A stretch of DNA of 64,000 nt from Desulfosoma caldarium (GTDB lineage: Bacteria > Desulfobacterota > Syntrophobacteria > Syntrophobacterales > DSM-9756), in assembly GCF_003751385.1 (NCBI RefSeq), contig NZ_RJVA01000001.1:34707-98706 (forward strand), written 5' to 3'. Both the position numbers and the translations under genes were made by a program. A model generated the notes under the pieces. It had not been told where the DNA came from. It did no database searches and saw only the letters and a list, made by a program, of their open reading frames with translations. Below, piece after piece: positions 9,036 to 19,591 of the stretch (position 1 is its first letter; each line of letters starts with the position of its first letter).

Positions 9036-9287
9036 TCAGCGCGTGTGGCCCGGAAGCTCTATGGTCGAACAGCTGCTACCCGGAGAGCAGCTCTTGGACG
9101 TCACCCTGGGCCCGTCGTGGCGGGCAGAGGAGGAATGACCCATGACGTAGCTCACCCGGCTCAGCACCCGCTCCATGACCTCACCCTGACATTGTTCACA
9201 GACGAGGGTCACCTGGCTTTGGGAGCTGGACGTCAGAACTTCTTGAATATGACCACAGCGAACGCAGCGAAATTCGTAGATCGGCAT
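9036..9287 (-). CDS. FmdB-family zinc ribbon protein
   Basis: The 83-residue protein begins with the family hallmark MPIYEFRCVRCG and has a second CxxC (CEQC) about 23 residues on, making a single zinc ribbon. A Ser-rich tail follows. FmdB-type proteins are small cytoplasmic proteins described as putative regulators; the true role is unknown. The start at 9287 follows GAGGGG; the frame extends upstream without similarity. It diverges from the Cys-rich hypothetical gene at 9357. Confidence 0.85.
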   Translation of the reverse strand: MPIYEFRCVRCGHIQEVLTSSSQSQVTLVCEQCQGEVMERVLSRVSYVMGHSSSARHDGPRVTSKSCSPGSSCSTIELPGHTR

Positions 9288-9356
9288 TTTCCCCTCTTGC
9301 AAAAAAATTGATGGCGAACCGCTCGGGAAACCTAGCAAAGCTCACAGGGCAAGTCA

Positions 9357-10289
9357 ATGCATCCTTCGAACGCTCTGCTTCATGGAATGGATCTTGGTGG
9401 AACGCCGCACGAAAACGCCCAGCCCGTTTTTTCCATAAACCCAAGAAGTCTGTGCGCTCCCGAGGCCGACCAAAGCTGTTTTAGCTGCTGCCCTCCGATC
9501 CGCCCCCATGGCTATGACCCCTTGGACTGGGTCTCTTCCCTAAAGCGGGAATTTAGGGAACACCGGAAAGCCTTTTCCGGAAATGTTGGCTCGCCGAAAC
9601 CCATCATCGGGTTCTCTTGCTGGGCCTTGGGATACCTGGACGCGCAAGGGCGCACCATCGGCTGTTTGCTACACCCAGCACGGCACGCGGGCCGGGATCT
9701 TCGGCACCGCACCGGCTATCAAAAAAAATGTTCCAGGGAATTTTGTTTGCCGGCAAGACAATTCCAACGCCTTTCACCATCGTTTCAGGCCTTTTGGTTG
9801 GGCCTCGCGTCGGGGCTGAATTCGTTTTACTATTCAAGCCCTCGAGCAAACCCTCTCTTTCACGTGCTGCTATGGGGTGCACCTGTTTTGGAGAAATTGG
9901 CCAAGTTCGGCTTGGCTCGAGGCTATTCCGTGACGGAAATCGTCTATGCCTATCCCTTCTTAACCCGGAAGGAATGGGTCCCTCGAGGGCACCGATTTCT
10001 GGTGGAATCGGTGCTTCGGCATGGCCATGAGCGAAAGCTCTGGAACAATCCACAGATCGAGGCAATGGCCCAAGAAATTCATGAAACCGTCTGCGCCGAA
10101 CTGAACCATTGGAAATTCGGCCCACACGGCTCTGACGGGCTCTATGTGCACCAGATGGGCTTGGGAGAGGCCTTTGCGAACTATCTGCGTCTCATTCACG
10201 GCCTTCGTCGAGGCAACCCCGAAAAACTGAAGCGTATTAAGGAAAAAGCTCTTCAAAGGGCCAAAAGCCTCGCATCCATGGCGCCATGA
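9357..10289 (+). CDS. Uncharacterised Cys/His-rich protein
   Basis: I do not recognise this protein of up to 310 residues. Residues 33-47 contain CAPEADQSCFSCCPPIRP. Residues 85-130 hold a second cluster in which GFSCWALGY is followed by IGCLLHPARHAG and then KKCSREFCLPA, suggesting one or two metal sites or an Fe-S cluster. The C-terminal half is helical with no obvious membrane segment or signal peptide. The cysteine pattern is too ordered for a chance frame and no frameshift is needed. The start is uncertain: ATG 9357 has only a weak ribosome site and ATG 9387 is possible. It diverges from the FmdB gene and converges on the Fe-S/DUF3786 gene, 40 bases apart. Confidence 0.6.
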   Translation: MHPSNALLHGMDLGGTPHENAQPVFSINPRSLCAPEADQSCFSCCPPIRPHGYDPLDWVSSLKREFREHRKAFSGNVGSPKPIIGFSCWALGYLDAQGRTIGCLLHPARHAGRDLRHRTGYQKKCSREFCLPARQFQRLSPSFQAFWLGLASGLNSFYYSSPRANPLFHVLLWGAPVLEKLAKFGLARGYSVTEIVYAYPFLTRKEWVPRGHRFLVESVLRHGHERKLWNNPQIEAMAQEIHETVCAELNHWKFGPHGSDGLYVHQMGLGEAFANYLRLIHGLRRGNPEKLKRIKEKALQRAKSLASMAP

Positions 10290-10329
10290 GGCCGCGCACG
10301 CCTCCTTCTTGAGCATCCTTCATGAGGGT

Positions 10330-11211
10330 TCAAGAAGCCCGTGTCCCGTTGCGGGAGAGCACTCGGCGCCGAGCCTCCAGGACTCTTTCCGTGATCTGTT
10401 CGCAGGCGAAAACCAAAGATTCCAGATCCAGGGTTTCCAAAACCCGTGCGTCAAAAAGAAATTTCACGCGAGGGGCAAAGCCCTCATCATCATCCCCCGG
10501 CCACCACAGCAACCGAAGGCGGACCTTGGGCAACAGCCGACATTCTCCGGCCCAGCCGGCATGGCCCATATCGGTGGGCAATTCCTCAAAGAACGGGGCC
10601 ACACAATGACGCAACAATTGCAGATCTTGAGGAAAGGCCTTGGCCAACGGTTCTTCGCAATGAGCCCGAAGGCTCTTGATCTTGGACACCGCGTTGGGCA
10701 GGCTTTCCATGCCGACCCATCGCCCCAACGGCTCCACAGCGCCACCGATGACGTAGTTGTAAAGAAAGATCTTTTCCCACGGGCTCAAGTCGCGCCCCTT
10801 GGCCGAGTGCACATCGTCCTCATTGACCACCACTTCATCGTCCAGATAGGGGAATCGTAGTGAGGGGTTCCCTTCAGCCTTCAAGATCCATGATGCTCCC
10901 AATGCGGCCGCGTTTTCGGGGCTGAGCCACGGGGTCAGTGATTCACGAAGAAATTCCAATGTTTTCTCAAAACTTTCCCGTTTCCGTCCAATCCCTTGAT
11001 CCAGCTGGCGGGCCAGCCGGTCTTCAAATTCTCGCCGCACCTCGTCGTCCAGGTGCGGGCAACCCGCCAAGGCCACTTCTCCAACAACGGCCTGTGTGGC
11101 AAAGGCCAAACAGGTGGGGTAGCTGCATTGTCCGCAGTTGGTCTTGGGGGTCACCTTGTAAATGTCCAAAGGGACGAGGCGATTCTTGAGAAGCTCTCTT
11201 TTCTCTTGCAC
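10330..11211 (-). CDS. 4Fe-4S domain protein with DUF3786
   Basis: The 293-residue protein has an N-terminal Fe-S module in which C-x2-C-x4-C-x16-C is seen exactly (NCGQCSYPTC through AGCP). This is the type found in RnfB and in the corrinoid Fe-S protein of the acetyl-CoA pathway. Residues 80-285 correspond to DUF3786 (RFPYLDDEVVV, SPWEKIFLYNYVIGG, MGHAGWAGECRLLP, RLLWWPGDDDEGFAPR). Such proteins are common in anaerobes and are thought to bind a corrinoid or metal cofactor, which is unproven. Translation starts at GTG 11211 after AAAGGA. Confidence 0.85.
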   Translation of the reverse strand: MQEKRELLKNRLVPLDIYKVTPKTNCGQCSYPTCLAFATQAVVGEVALAGCPHLDDEVRREFEDRLARQLDQGIGRKRESFEKTLEFLRESLTPWLSPENAAALGASWILKAEGNPSLRFPYLDDEVVVNEDDVHSAKGRDLSPWEKIFLYNYVIGGAVEPLGRWVGMESLPNAVSKIKSLRAHCEEPLAKAFPQDLQLLRHCVAPFFEELPTDMGHAGWAGECRLLPKVRLRLLWWPGDDDEGFAPRVKFLFDARVLETLDLESLVFACEQITERVLEARRRVLSRNGTRAS

Positions 11212-11245
11212 GATGCATCCTTTCTGTGCCGCATACCGGTTTATC

Positions 11246-11274
11246 TTGACGGACCGTTCGGGCTTTTTTAACTT
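11246..11274 (+). promoter_or_regulatory. Putative sigma-70 promoter for hsp20-htpX
   Basis: TTGACG (11246-11251) and TAACTT (11269-11274) are separated by 17 bases, about 75 bases upstream of the hsp20 start. It reads away from the divergent Fe-S gene. Confidence 0.4.
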
Positions 11275-11349
11275 TTCCGTGCTGGAATGACCAGCCGTAT
11301 GGCGCGCTCAGCGCACTGGCGGCGATGGAAAAACAGGAGGCGGAATCAA

Positions 11350-11799
11350 GTGAGTGTAGGAAGTGAAACACTGGTCAACGAGCTTCTTTCCATGAAAGAA
11401 CGCATCGACGACTTATATCGGGAGACCGTCCATGCGGTGCAATCCGATCCCGATGCGGAAAACGCTTTGGCAGAGTGGAATCCGGCAGCGGATGTTTTCG
11501 AAAATGAGGAAGAATGGAAGGCAGTTGTGGATCTTCCCGGAGTCTCGAAGGCGGATCTGTCCGTAGAGCTTGTGCAGAACATCCTGATCCTTTCCGGAAC
11601 GAGGTCGAACGGAGCGTCCAGGAGCCACGAAGCCGTCCTTTGCGAAAGGCCTTGGGGACCTTTTAGAAGGCAGTGGACGCTTCCCGAAAACATCGTGCCG
11701 GAAAAGGTCGTGGCAGACTACCGACACGGTGTTCTCACCATCGTGGTGCCCAAGAACGCTGTCGCCTCACGTAAAGTGCCTGTGCGCGCCGAAACATGA
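11350..11799 (+). CDS. Hsp20/alpha-crystallin small heat shock protein
   Basis: The 149-residue ATP-independent holdase has the alpha-crystallin domain at roughly residues 45-140 (WNPAADVFENEEEWKAVVDL, PGVSKADLSVELVQN, RQWTLPENIVPEKVVADYRH, GVLTIVVPK). The hydrophobic start of the domain and the GVLTI motif are as in the family. GTG 11350 is chosen because CAGGAGGCGG lies 6-14 bases upstream; ATG 11392 is a shorter alternative. htpX follows after 24 bases with its own AAAGGAGG, so the two form a stress-response pair. Confidence 0.85.
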   Translation: MSVGSETLVNELLSMKERIDDLYRETVHAVQSDPDAENALAEWNPAADVFENEEEWKAVVDLPGVSKADLSVELVQNILILSGTRSNGASRSHEAVLCERPWGPFRRQWTLPENIVPEKVVADYRHGVLTIVVPKNAVASRKVPVRAET

Positions 11800-11823
11800 G
11801 GCCATCTCAAAGGAGGATGATTC

Positions 11824-12681
11824 ATGGGAAATCAGTTTCGTACCTTTATACTTCTCACAGCCCTGACTCTGCTCATTGTCTTCTTGGGAAAGCTCTTGGG
11901 CGGTAGCCACGGCATGCTCGTCGCGCTCATCTTTGCCTTGGCGCTGAACTTCGGAAGCTACTGGTTCTCGGACAAGATCGTTTTGGCCATGTACCGAGCG
12001 CAACGGGTCGCCGAGCATGAAGCACCGGAACTGTACCGCATGGTTCGTGAACTGGCCATGCAAGCGGGACTTCCCATGCCCAAGGTGGCCATCATTCCGT
12101 CGGAGACCCCCAATGCCTTTGCCACGGGCCGAAACCCCAATAACGCCGTGGTCGCCGTCACGGAAGGCATTCTACGCCTGCTCACTGCCAATGAGCTGCG
12201 TGGGGTCTTGGCCCACGAATTGGCTCACATCAAAAACCGCGACATTCTGGTGGGCACCGTGGCCGCCTCTCTTGCCGGCGCCATCATGTTTATTGCGAAC
12301 ATGCTGCGATGGGGCGCGCTGTTTGGAGGCTTTAGAGGCGGCGACGATGAGGAAGGCGGGGGTGTAGGCCTTTTGGGGGCCATGGCTCTGTCCATTGTGG
12401 CACCCTTGGCAGCAATGTTGATTCAAATGGCCATTTCCAGGTCTCGTGAATACCTGGCCGATGAAACTGGAGCCAGGATTTCCCAAGACCCATTGGGACT
12501 TGCCGGGGCTTTGGAAAAACTGGCCATCGCTTCCCAACGCCTTCCCATGGTCGAAGCGAAACCGGCCACGGCCCATCTTTTCATTGTGAATCCCCTCTCA
12601 GGTGGGGGCTTGGTCAATTTATTCAGCACCCACCCACCCATTGAGGAGCGCATTCGGCGACTGCGCGCCATGACTTGGTAA
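11824..12681 (+). CDS. htpX: Membrane zinc protease HtpX (M48 family)
   Basis: The 285-residue inner-membrane metalloprotease degrades damaged membrane proteins. Two transmembrane helices occupy residues 7-50. The zinc site is [10 protein letters not shown] (HExxH) with the downstream glutamate in [10 protein letters not shown]. Two further hydrophobic segments lie at about 140-160 and 180-200. The C-terminus ends in the usual [14 protein letters not shown]. It sits 24 bases after hsp20 and is followed by a strong terminator. Confidence 0.95.
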   Translation: MGNQFRTFILLTALTLLIVFLGKLLGGSHGMLVALIFALALNFGSYWFSDKIVLAMYRAQRVAEHEAPELYRMVRELAMQAGLPMPKVAIIPSETPNAFATGRNPNNAVVAVTEGILRLLTANELRGVLAHELAHIKNRDILVGTVAASLAGAIMFIANMLRWGALFGGFRGGDDEEGGGVGLLGAMALSIVAPLAAMLIQMAISRSREYLADETGARISQDPLGLAGALEKLAIASQRLPMVEAKPATAHLFIVNPLSGGGLVNLFSTHPPIEERIRRLRAMTW

Positions 12682-12696
12682 TCGGCGAAATTTTTC

Positions 12697-12738
12697 GGTC
12701 CCGAAGGTCTCCCATCGTGGCCTTCGGGACCCCGTTTT
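12697..12738 (+). terminator. Rho-independent terminator after htpX
   Basis: An 11-bp perfect stem (GGTCCCGAAGG, 12697-12707, with CCTTCGGGACC, 12721-12731) is followed by CCGTTTT. It closes the hsp20-htpX unit just before the purA promoter. Confidence 0.8.
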
Positions 12739-12760
12739 ACTGCAGGTCCTTTTTTTCGTT

Positions 12761-14178
<1,418 letters not shown>

Positions 14179-14246
14179 AAGGCTCTTTGGCATCCAACAC
14201 GCTGATCTTGGGGCGTGGCCCAAAGGGACGGCGCCGGAAGGAAGGG

Positions 14247-14276
14247 TTGACAGAGTTTGTTTGCATTAAGTATTAT
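14247..14276 (+). promoter_or_regulatory. Strong sigma-70 promoter of the fdhA operon
   Basis: TTGACA (14247-14252) and TATTAT (14271-14276) are separated by 18 bases. This is the best sigma-70 match noticed in the window and lies about 400 bases upstream of fdhA on the same strand. Confidence 0.65.
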
Positions 14277-14537
14277 TGTTTCAAAGTTTTGGACTCACGC
14301 CTTGCGCTAGAAGAAACACGGCGGGGAGGATGTCGATGGAGGGGCTCACCGCAAGGAAGGGTGGGTTTGGTGTTATCCAGAGGTCCGTCCTGAGCACCGC
14401 TGTTACGAATCTCCAAACGCGCCATCCTCATGCATCTCGCATTCAGGGCTATAACCCCCCCATACCATTTCCTGAATTCACAAAACGCCGCGAACCACGA
14501 AATCCTTTAAACCTGAAAGGTCGCGAAGGGAGGTGGT

Positions 14538-14640
14538 CGTCCATGGAAATCTGTTAGGCGATCTCCGGCCAGATACACCCATCGAGGGTTCTTGGACAAG
14601 ATCCCTGGGCTGCCCAGAGATCGTGGCAAGCGATGGACCG
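14538..14640 (+). ncRNA. Candidate structured RNA leader upstream of fdhA
   Basis: Several helices can form in the transcript. GCGATCTC (14558-14565) pairs with GAGATCGT (14617-14624). Inside it are a hairpin GGG-T-TCTTG/CAAGA-T-CCC (14586-14605) and a hairpin CTGGG/CCCAG (14605-14617). CGATGG (14631-14636) can pair either with CCATCG (14579-14584), giving a pseudoknot, or, as ATGGAC, with GTCCAT (14539-14544). Two exclusive pairings of one strand 40 bases before the fdhA start resemble a switch. A molybdenum- or tungsten-cofactor riboswitch is one idea, but I do not see a clear match to that consensus. The element was folded by eye only. Confidence 0.4.
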
Positions 14641-14677
14641 TTCCGAGCCATGTGTCTTTTGCAAGAGGAGGTCAAGG

Positions 14678-17600
14678 ATGAAGCTGTCGCGTCGGGATTT
14701 CTTGAAGATTTCAGGAGCGGCGACGGCGGGGTTGGCTCTGAGTGGCTGCACGACCATGGGATTTCAAAAGAAACCCGTGGAAGAGCAGGCCTGGAAGATC
14801 AGGACTCAAAACGCCCAAGAGACGCCGTCCATTTGTTGCTATTGCGCCGTCGGTTGCGGCATTATTTGTCACACCGACCGGCAAACCGGAAAAGTCATCT
14901 ACACGGAAGGCGACGCCGACCACCCCATCAATCAAGGCTCCTTGTGCGCCAAGGGAGCATCTGCATATCAGTTGGCCATCAATGACAAGAGGGTGACCAA
15001 GGTTCTTTATCGAGCTCCCTACAGCGATAAGTGGGAAGAAAAATCCTGGGACTGGGCGCTCAAGGAAATCGCCGCTCGAGTCAAGGCCAGCCGGGACAAG
15101 TCTTTTACGGTTAAGAATGCCATGGGGCAAGTGGTGAACCGGTGTGAAGGCATCGCTTCGGTGGGCAGCGCCGCTTTGGACAATGAAGAATGCTGGGTCT
15201 ACCAAGCCATGCTGCGTGCCCTCGGACTGGTCTACATCGAACACCAGGCCCGTATTTGACACAGCGCCACGGTAGCGGCTCTGGCAGAGTCGTTCGGACG
15301 CGGCGCCATGACGAATCATTGGATCGACCTCAAGAACAGCGATTGCATTCTCATTATGGGAAGCAACGCGGCGGAAAACCATCCCATTTCTTTCCGCTGG
15401 ATTATGAAGGCCAAGGATCAAGGCGCCATCCTTATTCATGTGGATCCTCGCTTTACCCGCACTTCCGCCAAAGCGGATTTCTATACTGCTCTGCGTTCAG
15501 GAACGGACATTGCCTTTTTGGGCGGCATGATCAACTATATTCTTTCCAATAATCTTTTCTTTAGAGACTATGTCGTTCATTACACCAACGCCAGTTTTAT
15601 TGTTGGGCCCAAGTACCATTTCAAAGACGGATTGTTTTCCGGTTTTGATCCCGCGACGCGAAAGTACGACAAGAGCACCTGGGCTTACGAAGTCGACGGA
15701 AACGGCGTCCCAAAGAGAGATCCATCTCTGAAGCATCCCCGCTGTGTCTTTCAACTGTTGAAGAAACACTATGCTCGATATACTCTGGACAAAGTTTCCA
15801 AGGTCACCGGAACACCCAAAGAGGATCTCAAGAAAGTCTATGAGCTTTACAGCGCGACGGGAAAACCGGACAAGGCCGGAACGATCCTTTACGCCATGGG
15901 TTGGACCCAACACACCGTGGGCGTTCAGAACATTCGAGCCATGTCCATCATTCAGCTTCTTTTGGGCAACATCGGGGTAGCCGGCGGCGGGGTGAATGCG
16001 CTGCGCGGCGAATCCAACGTTCAAGGATCCACGGACCATGCCCTGCTGTTTCACATCTTACCCGGCTACAACCCTACGCCGAGGGCTTCTCATTCGACCC
16101 TTGCCGATTATCTGAAGAAATTGACGCCGGTGTCCAAAGATCCTTTGAGCGCCAACTGGTGGCAAAATCGGCCCAAGTACATGGTCAGTTTCCTTAAGGC
16201 CATGTTCGGTGACGCCGCAGAAGCCTCCAACGACTTCGGCTATGGATGGCTGCCCAAATTGGATGACGGCAAGGCTTACAGCTGGCTGGATCTTTTCGAC
16301 GCCATGTATCGCGGCCAATTCAGCGGCTTTTTTGCCTGGGGACAAAACCCGGCATGCGGCGGGGCCAATGCCGTCAAGACAAGGCTAGCCTTGAGCAGGC
16401 TGGACTGGATGGTCAATGTGAACCTTTTCCATAACGAGACGGCTTCTTTTTGGCAAGCTCCCGGCATGGATCCCAAAAAGATCAAGACGGAGGTGTTTTT
16501 CTTGCCATGCGCCGCCTTCATGGAAAAGGAAGGGTCCATAACGAACTCCGGCCGATGGGCTCAGTGGCGCTACAAGGCGCAGAATCCTCCGGGCGATGCC
16601 AAGCCCGACGGAGACATTATAGTTGAATTGTTCGAGGAGATACGAAAACTGTACGCCAAGGATGGAGGAGCGCTGCCTGACCCAATCCTCAACCTCAAAT
16701 GGGATTATGCCACCAACGGTCGTTTTGACCCCCACAAGGTGGCTCGAACCATCAACGGGGAATTCACCAAAGACGTGACCATCCAGGGAAAGACGTACAA
16801 GAAGGGCCAACTCGTCCCCTCTTTTGCGTTCCTTCAGGCGGACGGGTCCACCACCAGCGGCAACTGGCTGTATTGCCAAAGCTACACGGATGCCGGCAAT
16901 AACATGGCCCGCCGGGACAACAAGGACACCAGTGCCATTGGCCTTTATGCCAACTGGGCGTGGTGTTGGCCGCTGAATCGACGCATCCTTTACAATCGCG
17001 CTTCGGTGGATCTCATGGGTCGCCCATGGAATCCGCAGCGGCCGGTCATCAGCTTCGCCGGTGAAGTGAAAGAAGGCAAATACGTGTCCTCCAAATGGCT
17101 CGGCGATGTACCGGACGGTGGATGGTATCCCATGATGAATCCGGACGGCACAGCGCGATCGGACACTAAGTACCCGTTTATCATGAAACCGGATGGATTC
17201 GGGGCCATCTTTGGTCCGGGACTTGCGGACGGCCCTCTGCCGGAACACTATGAACCCATTGAGTGTCCAGTGGAGAAGAACCTGTTTAGCTCCCAGTTCA
17301 CCAACCCGGTGGCGCCTTTGTACGGCACGGATAAGGATATTTACAAAACCTGCGATCCTCGATTCCCCTTTGTGGGGACCACTTACCGTGTGACGGAACA
17401 CTGGCAGACGGGCGTTCTCACCCGATGGCAGCCGTGGCTCCTGGAAGCGGAACCCCAGGTGTTTGTGGAAATGAGCGAGCAGCTGGCCAAACTTCGAGGG
17501 ATCAAGAATGGCGAGACGGTCATTGTGGAATCGGCTCGAGGTGCTGTGGAAGCGGTAGCTATAGTGACCAAACGGTTTCGGCCTTTCCTAATCCATGGCC

Positions 17601-17761
17601 AGGAAATTCATCAAGTGGGGCTCCCGTGGTGTTATGGTTGGATCTGGCCACCGCAGGGGGGTGAGAGCGCCAACCTGCTCACACCGTCCACGGGGGATCC
17701 CAACACCCGGATTCCGGAAACCAAGGCATTTATGGTTAATGTGCGCAAGAAGGGAGCCTAG
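14678..17761 (+). CDS. fdhA: Formate dehydrogenase catalytic subunit, selenocysteine-containing, Tat-exported
   Basis: Two open stretches in the same frame, separated only by TGA 15257-15259, form one 1027-residue protein; the TGA is codon 194 and is read as selenocysteine. The context VYIEHQARI-Sec-HSATVAALAESFGRG matches the active-site Sec of FdnG/FdhA enzymes. The N-terminus has a twin-arginine signal (SRRDFLKISGAATAGLALSG), so the enzyme is periplasmic. A 4Fe-4S site follows (CCYC, CGIIC, CAKG), then the molybdopterin or tungstopterin domains (MGSNAAENHP, GGGVNALRGESNVQGSTD). It oxidises formate to CO2 and passes electrons through FdhB. AGGAGG stands 6 bases before ATG 14678. No cytochrome b subunit is nearby, so a soluble periplasmic FdhAB using a cytochrome c is likely. 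Confidence 0.96.
15275..15293 (+). promoter_or_regulatory. SECIS-like hairpin for the fdhA UGA
   Basis: GCGGCTCT (15275-15282) pairs with AGAGTCGT (15286-15293), including two G-U pairs, to give an 8-bp stem with loop GGC at 15283-15285. The loop begins 24 bases after the UGA, within the range for bacterial selenocysteine insertion elements read by SelB. The classic loop is GGU rather than GGC. Confidence 0.65.
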
Positions 17762-17764
17762 GCC

Positions 17765-18496
17765 ATGGCGGGAATGAGCTTTTTCATCGACACGACCCGA
17801 TGTACGGCCTGCCGTGGGTGCCAGATCGCTTGCAAGAACTGGAACCAAAACGGCGCCAGCATGACAAAAAACCTGGGAAGCCATCAGAACCCTCCGGATT
17901 TGGATGCAAACACCTTCAAACTGGTGCGGTTCAGCGAATCGGAAGTGAACGGTAAACCGGTTTGGTATTTCTTTGCTGACCAATGCCGCCACTGTCTGGA
18001 GCCTCCTTGCATGGATGCCATCGCCGGGTACGTGGACGGTGGGGTGATTCATGACGAGGAAACCGGCGCGGTGGTTTACACGGACAAGAGCAAGGAAGCA
18101 CCCATTGACGATGTGCGTGAAGCCTGCCCGTACGACATTCCTCGGGCTCGCGAAGACGGCCGCATTGTCAAATGCACCATGTGCCTAGATCGAGTCAAAA
18201 ACGGCTTGATTCCCGCATGCGTCAAGGTCTGTCCGACTCAGGCCATGAACTTTGGCACGCGCGAGAGCATGCTGGAACTGGCTCAGAAGCGCCTTGCGGA
18301 TCTTAAAGCAAAATACCCCAAGGCGCAGCTTCTTAATCCCCAGGAGGTACGCGTCATTTATCTCGTGGTGGACGATCCGACCAAGTATCACAGCCATGCC
18401 GTGGCCAGCCTGGGCTCAGGCATTGACCGCAAGTTGGCCCTGCGGCGCCTGTTTAAGCCGGCCAAGACCATGGCCCGGGCGCTCACTTTGGGTTAA
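17765..18496 (+). CDS. fdhB: Formate dehydrogenase iron-sulfur subunit
   Basis: The 243-residue ferredoxin-like electron-transfer subunit starts 3 bases after fdhA. It has four Cys clusters: CTACRGCQIACKNW (residues 13-26), CRHCLEPPCMDA, CPYDIPRA and CTMCLDR with CVKVCPTQA, fitting several 4Fe-4S centres as in FdnH and HybA. It has no signal peptide, so it is probably co-exported with FdhA through the Tat pathway. There is no C-terminal membrane anchor, unlike E. coli FdnH, which fits a soluble periplasmic dimer of the Desulfovibrio type. Confidence 0.93.
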   Translation: MAGMSFFIDTTRCTACRGCQIACKNWNQNGASMTKNLGSHQNPPDLDANTFKLVRFSESEVNGKPVWYFFADQCRHCLEPPCMDAIAGYVDGGVIHDEETGAVVYTDKSKEAPIDDVREACPYDIPRAREDGRIVKCTMCLDRVKNGLIPACVKVCPTQAMNFGTRESMLELAQKRLADLKAKYPKAQLLNPQEVRVIYLVVDDPTKYHSHAVASLGSGIDRKLALRRLFKPAKTMARALTLG

Positions 18497-18545
18497 AAAA
18501 AGCTCATGACGTCACGGTACAGCTTTTCCACATAAACTTTTGGCT

Positions 18546-18572
18546 GAGGGACGGGCACCCCGTCCCTCTTTT
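18546..18572 (+). terminator. Terminator between fdhB and fdhE
   Basis: GAGGGACGGG (18546-18555) and CCCGTCCCTC (18559-18568) form a perfect 10-bp stem with a 3-base loop, followed by TTTT. It ends 20 bases before fdhE, so fdhE is probably expressed at a lower level by read-through or from a separate promoter. Confidence 0.8.
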
Positions 18573-18592
18573 GCTATGCAAAGGACTTTTCC

Positions 18593-19498
18593 ATGCTTTC
18601 TGATGCGGAAACCATCATGCGAAAGGCCGTGGCCCTTGCCCGCAGTTCAAAACCGGCGTACCACGAGCTGTATGATTTCCTGGAGCGCGTCTTCGCAGCG
18701 CAAATCCAGGTCAAACCCCGATGCCGGCTTTCCCTGAATCCCATGGATGGGGAAGCCATCAAGGCTCGATGGACCGCGGGCTTGCCTCTCATGCGTCGAT
18801 GGGACTTTCCGGTGGACTTGAAGGCCGCGCATGAGGTGTTGGAGGCTGTGACGCGGGCGGTGCCAGAACACAATCGCGAACTTTCCGGTGCCTGTTCGGC
18901 CATCTTCAAAGCCTTAGCCCAAAACCCTTCGGCCAAGGATGCCATTTGGGAAAGCTTTTTGCATCATGACTGGAATCCATGGGAGGAATGGCTGGACACC
19001 GCCGGGGTAGATCTTCCTTCCCTGCTTTACGTGGCGCGCAGTTGCCTGCGGCCCAGCATCGAACGAACGGCAGAAGAACGGCTGCAAAGGGCCTGCCCCG
19101 ATGATCACTGGAAAGCGGGTTTCTGTCCGGTATGTGGTTCGCTGCCTTCTCTCATCAGCCTGGAAGGGGAAGGACAGCGACGGGCCCATTGCTCATGGTG
19201 CGGCACACCCTGGCGCCTGGCTCGGTTTCAATGCCCCGTGTGTGACAATCGCCGCCATGCCTCCTTGGGTTACCTCTATGCGGAACAAGAGCCAGGCTAC
19301 CGCATCGACTACTGCATGGAATGCCGACATTATTTCAAAACCATCGATGCTCGCGAAAGGCTTTGGCCCTTGTGGATTCCTTTGGAAGAATGGACCACGC
19401 TGCACCTGGATTTGGTGGCCCAACGGGAAGGTTGGAAAACGCCGCCTTCGCCGGCTCCGGCTGTTTACGAGACCGACGGTTTCGCCGTTCCGTCTTGA
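18593..19498 (+). CDS. fdhE: Formate dehydrogenase accessory protein FdhE
   Basis: The 301-residue cytoplasmic protein helps mature and activate exported formate dehydrogenases. The C-terminal half carries the rubredoxin-like cysteine motifs of the family: CPVCGSLP, CSWCGTPW, CPVCDNRRH and CMECRHYFK, all intact. The N-terminal half is helical and less conserved. AAAGGA precedes ATG 18593. Its place after fdhAB supports its role, although a terminator lies between. Confidence 0.93.
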   Translation: MLSDAETIMRKAVALARSSKPAYHELYDFLERVFAAQIQVKPRCRLSLNPMDGEAIKARWTAGLPLMRRWDFPVDLKAAHEVLEAVTRAVPEHNRELSGACSAIFKALAQNPSAKDAIWESFLHHDWNPWEEWLDTAGVDLPSLLYVARSCLRPSIERTAEERLQRACPDDHWKAGFCPVCGSLPSLISLEGEGQRRAHCSWCGTPWRLARFQCPVCDNRRHASLGYLYAEQEPGYRIDYCMECRHYFKTIDARERLWPLWIPLEEWTTLHLDLVAQREGWKTPPSPAPAVYETDGFAVPS

Positions 19499-19591
19499 CT
19501 CATCAGAACCTGGACTTCATTATGCCTTCTTGAAGGAAGTACTTAGGCGAGCACCACGAGAAGCGTACATCGTTCAAGGAATGGCGATCGA

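Larger units (their letters stand above)
14179..14677. other. Intergenic leader region between purA and fdhA
   Basis: The 499 bases hold no convincing gene. They contain a near-consensus promoter and, near the fdhA start, a branched foldable element. If transcription begins at that promoter, the fdhA message has a leader of about 395 bases, much longer than needed for translation. A short open frame from about 14330 has GGAGG before it but no recognisable similarity. Confidence 0.6.

Noticed and set aside
14276..14557. A 93-codon open frame in the fdhA leader as a leader peptide or small gene
   Set aside because: Composition and lack of similarity suggest chance; a GGAGG precedes an internal ATG but codon content is not gene-like.
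16385..17401. A 338-residue minus-strand open frame inside fdhA
   Set aside because: It is antisense to conserved FdhA sequence and has no family similarity.
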